Shown: in pieces, positions 20,817 through 25,034 of the stretch
Layout: each line of letters starts with the position of its first letter
Position numbering within the stretch: position 1 is the stretch's first letter
Origin: an uncultured Oscillospiraceae bacterium
Lineage (GTDB): Bacteria; Bacillota; Clostridia; Oscillospirales; Oscillospiraceae
Length of the DNA stretch: 25,034 nt
Assembly (NCBI GenBank): GCA_934597345.1
Contig: CAKTRJ010000033.1
Span: forward strand, 1-25,034
Direction: 5' to 3'
Notes under the pieces: model-generated
The model's database searches: none
What the model saw: the letters and a program-made list of their open reading frames with translations, nothing else
Told to the model about the DNA's origin: nothing
Translations under genes and position numbers: made by a program

Positions 20817-21653
20817 ATGTTACAGAGAATTCTCGTGGCGGTGGTGGGTATCCCGCTGCTGCTGTTCGTTCTGATCATCGCGCCGGACTGGGCCACGGCG
20901 GCGCTGCTGTGCGCGCTGTGCGCCGTGGGCGCTCATGAGCTGCTGGCGGCCGCCTGCCCCAAGGACATCACCCGCCGCTGGTGGGGCCTGAGCGGTATCC
21001 TGGGCGTAACGGTGATCCTGCACACCTACCTGACCGGCATCGGAGAGACCGGCGCGGCCGCGCTGATGGCGTGGCTGCTGGCGGCGTTTCTGGTGCTGCT
21101 GTTCGTCAGCGTGGTGGTGGAGTTCGGCACGCCCCGTGCGCTGGCGTACCGGGATGTGTGTACCATCCTTATGGCGGGCATCGCCATTCCGCTGGCCTTC
21201 AGCTGCCTGATGCGGCTGCGGCTGATGGAGCACGGCGGCGGTCTGGTCATGATCCCGCTGGTGGCGGCCTTCTGCTCCGACTCGGCGGCGCTGTTCGCCG
21301 GAATGGCGCTGGGCAAGCACAAGCTGGCGCCCCGGGTCAGCCCCAAGAAAACCGTCGAGGGCGCCGTGGGCGGCCTGCTGGGCGGTATGCTGGGCATGGT
21401 CATTTTCCGCATCATCTTCTTCCTGGTGACGGAGGTACAGCTGAATATCGCGTGGTGCCTGCTGCTGGGCCTCGCGGGCGCGGTGATGGGCCAGCTGGGC
21501 GATTTGAGCTTTTCCGCCATCAAGCGGGAGTGCGGCATCAAGGACTATGGCCGTCTGCTGCCGGGACACGGCGGCGTGCTGGACCGGTTCGACAGCGTGA
21601 TCTTCGCCTCACCGCTGGTGTGGCTGATCATCCAGTCGGTGCCCCTGTATTGA
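20817..21653 (+). CDS. cdsA: Phosphatidate cytidylyltransferase (278 aa)
   Basis: This integral membrane enzyme makes CDP-diacylglycerol from phosphatidate and CTP, the entry to phosphatidylglycerol and cardiolipin. AAGGAG sits just before the ATG. About seven to eight hydrophobic helices are visible. The family signature S-x-x-x-KR-...-KD-...-PGHGG-x-x-DR-x-D is present near residues 233-260 (SAIKRECGIKDYGRLLPGHGG, then VLDRFDS). The DSAALFAGMALGKHKLAPRVSPKKTVEG block is also typical. Length agrees with the family (about 265-285). It begins the second half of the operon, 10 bases before dxr. Confidence 0.96.
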   Translation: MLQRILVAVVGIPLLLFVLIIAPDWATAALLCALCAVGAHELLAAACPKDITRRWWGLSGILGVTVILHTYLTGIGETGAAALMAWLLAAFLVLLFVSVVVEFGTPRALAYRDVCTILMAGIAIPLAFSCLMRLRLMEHGGGLVMIPLVAAFCSDSAALFAGMALGKHKLAPRVSPKKTVEGAVGGLLGGMLGMVIFRIIFFLVTEVQLNIAWCLLLGLAGAVMGQLGDLSFSAIKRECGIKDYGRLLPGHGGVLDRFDSVIFASPLVWLIIQSVPLY

Positions 21654-21663
21654 GGAAGTTATC

Positions 21664-22815
21664 ATGACAAAAACCATTTCCCTGCTGGGAAGCACCGGGT
21701 CCATCGGGCGGCAGACGCTGGCCGTGGCCCGGGAACTGAAGCTGCGGGTGGCCGCGCTGGCGGCCCACGGCAGTGTGGAGCTGATAGAAGCGCAGGCGCG
21801 GGAGTTCGGCCCGCGCCTTGCGGTGCTTTATGACGCCGCCGCGGCGGAGGAGCTGCGGCAGCGTCTGCGCGATACGGATATCGAGGTGCTGTCGGGGCCG
21901 GAGGGCCTTCTGGCGGCGGCACAGGCGGAGGAGGCCGACACGGTGGTGACCGCCGTGGTAGGCAGCGTAGGACTGGAGCCGACGCTGGCGGCCATCCGTC
22001 TTGGGCGGCGCATCGCCCTGGCCAACAAGGAGACGCTGGTGTGCGCCGGAGAGCTGGTGATGGCCGCCGCGAAGGAATACGGTGCGGATATCGTGCCGGT
22101 GGACAGCGAGCATTCCGCCATTTTTCAATGTTTGCAGGGCTGCGCCGACCGACGGGAGATACGCCGCCTGATCCTGACCTGCTCCGGCGGCCCGTTCTTC
22201 GGCAGGCGCTATGAGGAACTGGAGACCATGACGCCTGCCCATGCGCTGAAGCACCCCAACTGGAGCATGGGCGCCAAGATCACCATCGACTCTGCCACGC
22301 TGATGAACAAGGGGCTGGAGGTCATCGAGGCCATGCGGCTGTACGGCCTTCCCCTGGAGCAGGTGGACGCGGTGGTGCACCGGCAGAGCGTCATCCACTC
22401 TCTGGTGGAGTTCCGGGACGGGGCCATGCTGGCCCAGCTGGGTACGCCGGATATGAAGCTGCCCATCCGCTACGCCATGACGTGGCCGGAGCGGGCGGCA
22501 TCGCCGGAGGAGCCGCTGGATCTGCTGCGGTGCGGCGCGCTGACCTTCGCGCCTATCGACGCCGACGCCTTCCGCTGCTTCGCCATTGCCCGGCAGTGCG
22601 CCAAAGAGGGCGGCACCGCCTGTGCCGTCATGAACGCCGCCAACGAGGAGGCGGTGTGGGCGTTTCTGCGGGGAGAGAACTCCTTCAACGGCATACATCG
22701 CACGGTGGAAGCGGCGCTGGACAGGGTAGCGGTGAAATATCAGCCAAGCCTTGCGGATATACTGGAAGCAGACCGTCTGGCCCGGGAAGCGGCGCGGGCG
22801 GTACTGAAGCGATAA
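21664..22815 (+). CDS. dxr: 1-deoxy-D-xylulose 5-phosphate reductoisomerase (383 aa)
   Basis: This enzyme uses NADPH to convert DXP to MEP, the first committed step of the non-mevalonate isoprenoid pathway and the target of fosmidomycin. The NADPH-binding GSTGSIGRQTLAVA opens the protein at residues 7-20. ALANKETLVCAGELV, PVDSEHSAIFQCLQG (metal and substrate ligands) and the flexible-loop region HPNWSMGAKITIDSATLMNKGLEVIEA follow. A C-terminal helical domain ends at 383 residues, the usual size. It stands 10 bases after cdsA and 14 before rseP. With ispG downstream the operon carries two MEP pathway steps. Confidence 0.97.
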   Translation: MTKTISLLGSTGSIGRQTLAVARELKLRVAALAAHGSVELIEAQAREFGPRLAVLYDAAAAEELRQRLRDTDIEVLSGPEGLLAAAQAEEADTVVTAVVGSVGLEPTLAAIRLGRRIALANKETLVCAGELVMAAAKEYGADIVPVDSEHSAIFQCLQGCADRREIRRLILTCSGGPFFGRRYEELETMTPAHALKHPNWSMGAKITIDSATLMNKGLEVIEAMRLYGLPLEQVDAVVHRQSVIHSLVEFRDGAMLAQLGTPDMKLPIRYAMTWPERAASPEEPLDLLRCGALTFAPIDADAFRCFAIARQCAKEGGTACAVMNAANEEAVWAFLRGENSFNGIHRTVEAALDRVAVKYQPSLADILEADRLAREAARAVLKR

Positions 22816-22829
22816 AGGAATTGTAATCT

Positions 22830-23900
22830 ATGACGACCATTGTGTATATTCTGGTGGCAGTCCTCATCTTCGGCGTACTAATCGCCGTCCATGAGCTGGG
22901 CCATTTTCTGGCGGCCAAGGCCTGCGGCGTGACCGTCAACGAATTCTCCATCGGCATGGGGCCTGCCCTGTGGAAAAAGCAGAAGGGCGAGACGCTCTAC
23001 TCCCTGCGGGCCATCCCCTGCGGCGGCTTCTGCGCCATGGAGGGCGAGGACGAGGATTCCGACGATCCTCACGCCCTGTACCGGCAGGGGTTCTGGGCCA
23101 AGCTGGTGATCTTTGCCGCCGGAGCCTTTATGAATTTTGTCACGGGGCTGGTGATCCTGCTGCTTCTGTACAGCGGGGCAAAGGCCTTTTATGACCCCAC
23201 CATCACCGCCTTTGCCGACGGCTGCCCGCTGGAATCCGAAAACGGCTTACAGGTGGGCGATACCCTGCTGTCCATCGACGGCGAGCGGGTGTATATGTAC
23301 TCCGACGTGAGTCTGCTGCTGGGCCTGAACCGGGACGGCACCTTTGATCTGGTGGTGCGCCGGGACGGGGAGAAGGTCACTTTGAAGGATTTCCCCATGG
23401 AAAAGGCGGAATATCTGGATCAGAACGGCAATCCCTACACCGGCTACGGCCTGCTGTTCGGCGTGAAGGAGGCCACAGTGGGCGACCGCATTGCCAACAG
23501 CTGGAACAACGCCCTGGACTTCGTGCGGCTGGTGCGGCTGAGCCTGAAAATGCTGGTGACCGGCGAGGCGGGACTCCGTGATCTCAGCGGCCCGGTGGGC
23601 ATCGTGTCCACCATGACCGAGGTGGGCGAGGCGGCAGAGACCGTGGGCGCCGCCATCAGTGATATTGCCTATCTGGCGGCGCTGATCGCTGTGAATCTGG
23701 CGGTGATGAATCTGCTGCCGCTGCCGGCGCTGGATGGCGGCAAGATATTCTTCCTGGTGGTGAACGCCCTGTCCATGGCGCTCATCAGGAAGCAGATCCC
23801 CCTGAAATACGAGAACTATATCCACTTTGCGGGACTGGTGCTGCTGCTGGCGCTGATGGCGCTGGTGACCTTCAGCGACGTGTGGAAGCTGTTTACCTGA
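22830..23900 (+). CDS. rseP: RseP-type site-2 zinc metalloprotease (356 aa)
   Basis: This intramembrane protease cuts membrane-spanning regulators such as anti-sigma factors (RasP in Bacillus) and remnant signal peptides. The zinc site HELGH is in the first helix (residues 21-25). A second helix with an FMNF-type sequence follows at about 95-115. A single PDZ domain (about 125-190, with DGCPLESENGLQVGDTLLSIDG) precedes the third conserved region NLLPLPALDGGK (294-305), which supplies the third zinc ligand, Asp302. Length is typical of the Gram-positive one-PDZ form. It is spaced 14 bases after dxr and followed by ispG after 16 bases. Its substrate in this organism is not visible here. Confidence 0.96.
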   Translation: MTTIVYILVAVLIFGVLIAVHELGHFLAAKACGVTVNEFSIGMGPALWKKQKGETLYSLRAIPCGGFCAMEGEDEDSDDPHALYRQGFWAKLVIFAAGAFMNFVTGLVILLLLYSGAKAFYDPTITAFADGCPLESENGLQVGDTLLSIDGERVYMYSDVSLLLGLNRDGTFDLVVRRDGEKVTLKDFPMEKAEYLDQNGNPYTGYGLLFGVKEATVGDRIANSWNNALDFVRLVRLSLKMLVTGEAGLRDLSGPVGIVSTMTEVGEAAETVGAAISDIAYLAALIAVNLAVMNLLPLPALDGGKIFFLVVNALSMALIRKQIPLKYENYIHFAGLVLLLALMALVTFSDVWKLFT

Positions 23901-23916
23901 GAGGATGCGAGAAGCA

Positions 23917-24954
23917 ATGAGCAGACAGATGAAGATCGGCGGTGTGACCATCGGCGGCGGGGCGGAGGTGGCCATCCAGTCCATGTGCAATACCCGCACC
24001 GAGGATGTGGCCGCCACCGTGGCCCAGATTTTACGTTTGGAGCAAGCGGGCTGCGAGATCATCCGCGTGGCCGTTCCCACCATGGAGGCGGCCCGCGCCG
24101 TCGGGCAGATCAAAAAGGCTATCCATATCCCGCTGGTGGCGGATATCCACTTCGACTATCAGCTGGCGCTCCGCTGCGCCGCCGAGGGTGTGGACAAGAT
24201 CCGCATCAATCCCGGCAACATCGGCGCGCAGGAGCGGGTACGGGCCGTGGCGGAGGCCTGCCGTGACCATCATATCCCCATCCGCATCGGCGTCAACGGC
24301 GGCTCGCTGGAAAAGCCGCTGCTGGAGAAGTACGGCGGCGTGACGGTGCAGGCGCTGGTGGACAGCGCCATGGGCCATGTGCGCCTTTTGAACGACTGCG
24401 GCTTTGACGACATCTGCCTGTCGGTGAAGTGCTCTCATGTGCCCACCAATATGGCGGCGTATACCCTGCTGTCGCAGCAGACGGACTATCCCCTGCACCT
24501 GGGAGTCACCGAGGCGGGCACCCCGGAGATGGGCGTGCTGAAATCCGCCATCGGCATCGGCGGCCTGCTGTGTCAGGGCATCGGAGACACCATCCGCGTC
24601 AGCCTGACCGCCGACCCGGCAGAGGAGGTGGTGGCCGCCAAAAAGATATTGCAGGCCACCGGCCTGCGCCGCACGGGGCCGAATCTCATCTCCTGCCCCA
24701 CCTGCGGCCGGACGAAATACGACATGATCCCCATCGCGCGGGAGGTGGAGCGGCGGCTTCAGGGCTGCACGAAGCCCATCACCGTGGCGGTCATGGGCTG
24801 CGCCGTCAACGGCCCCGGCGAGGCCAGAAGCGCCGACGTGGGCATCGCGGGCGGCGACGGCGAGGGCTTGCTGTTCCGCAAGGGCGAGATCCTGTACAAG
24901 GTGCCCCAGGACAAGCTGGTGGACGCCCTGATGGCGGAGATTGAGAGGCTGTAA
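23917..24954 (+). CDS. ispG: 4-hydroxy-3-methylbut-2-en-1-yl diphosphate synthase (345 aa)
   Basis: This [4Fe-4S] enzyme makes HMBPP from MEcPP, the penultimate step of the MEP pathway. I choose the ATG at 23917 (MSRQMKIGGVTIGGGAEVAIQSMCNT). The in-frame ATG at 23905 is directly abutted by GAGG and has no room for a ribosome binding site. The TIM-barrel part carries VAIQSMCNTRTEDV, LVADIHFDYQLAL and KIRINPGNIG. The cluster ligands are Cys260 and Cys263 in SCPTCGRTKYD and Cys295 in MGCAVNGPGEA, with the conserved Glu nearby. Length fits the short bacterial form. It is the last gene in view, and repeat DNA follows at once. Confidence 0.95.
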   Translation: MSRQMKIGGVTIGGGAEVAIQSMCNTRTEDVAATVAQILRLEQAGCEIIRVAVPTMEAARAVGQIKKAIHIPLVADIHFDYQLALRCAAEGVDKIRINPGNIGAQERVRAVAEACRDHHIPIRIGVNGGSLEKPLLEKYGGVTVQALVDSAMGHVRLLNDCGFDDICLSVKCSHVPTNMAAYTLLSQQTDYPLHLGVTEAGTPEMGVLKSAIGIGGLLCQGIGDTIRVSLTADPAEEVVAAKKILQATGLRRTGPNLISCPTCGRTKYDMIPIAREVERRLQGCTKPITVAVMGCAVNGPGEARSADVGIAGGDGEGLLFRKGEILYKVPQDKLVDALMAEIERL

Positions 24955-24966
24955 GGGGAGAATGGC

Positions 24967-25034
24967 GGCGGGGTGCGGTCACCCCGCCCTACGAACTGAC
25001 TGCCGATAGAACTTCGTAGGGCGGCATGACCCTG
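24967..25034. repeat. Composite palindromic repeat after ispG, cut by the window edge
   Basis: GGCGGGGTG-CGGT-CACCCCGCC (24967-24988) is followed by the perfect pair CCGCCCTACGAA (24984-24995) and TTCGTAGGGCGG (25013-25024). The enclosed spacer contains CCGATAG, the inverse of CTATCGG in the copy at 15606-15680. A second hairpin appears to start at 25021 and runs off the window. The first hairpin may also end the ispG transcript. Confidence 0.8.

Overview
This GC-rich window looks like chromosomal DNA of a gut-type Clostridia bacterium, most plausibly Oscillospiraceae/Ruminococcaceae. That assignment is an inference. It rests on Gram-positive style Shine-Dalgarno sequences (AGGAGG type), a CIRCE operator, RNase M5, a direct glutaminyl-tRNA synthetase, the pyrH-frr-uppS-cdsA-dxr-rseP-ispG order, a PotC-PotD fusion, and many palindromic intergenic repeats. 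No database could be searched.

Left edge (1-907). A 54-codon gene for a secreted mini-protein has a perfect terminator overlapping its stop codon. About 440 bases of apparently non-coding DNA follow, containing a strong promoter. This ends in an isolated tRNA 3' end (T-arm, acceptor strand and CCA) with its own terminator. The arrangement is what one expects at the distal end of an element integrated into a tRNA gene, so 1 to about 700 may be the tail of a mobile element and the chromosome proper may resume near 700.

Stress and housekeeping genes (908-11035). A small heat-shock gene has a consensus promoter embedded in a CIRCE operator. A divergent MATE exporter follows, then a leftward run of an MscS channel, an UlaG-like metallo-hydrolase, a CopZ-like metallochaperone and glnS. 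Next is a tightly overlapping comEC-holA-rnmV operon, also leftward. Nearly every leftward unit has a recognisable sigma-A type promoter with a 16-17 base spacer.

Polyamine transport (11047-15581, leftward). potA, potB and a fused potC-potD gene with a histidine-rich linker are followed, 14 bases later, by a hotdog-fold thioesterase. Its putative catalytic Thr, Glu and His have the same spacing as in fluoroacetyl-CoA thioesterase FlK.

Right half (15600-25034). An Mbeg1-like (DUF2974) serine hydrolase and a convergent metallo-beta-lactamase-fold hydrolase are separated by a 128-base MITE-like repeat. The rightward series pyrH, frr, uppS, cdsA, dxr, rseP, ispG covers UMP phosphorylation, ribosome recycling, undecaprenyl and phospholipid precursor synthesis, the MEP isoprenoid pathway and intramembrane proteolysis. 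It is interrupted between uppS and cdsA by about 390 bases of packed palindromic repeats. Related repeats lie at 15606-15784 and 24967-25034.

No CRISPR array, intact tRNA or rRNA gene was found. No wholly new multi-gene system is evident. The most unusual items are the left-edge element boundary with its mini-gene, the fused PotCD with its His-rich linker and adjacent FlK-like thioesterase, and the dispersed composite palindromic repeats.
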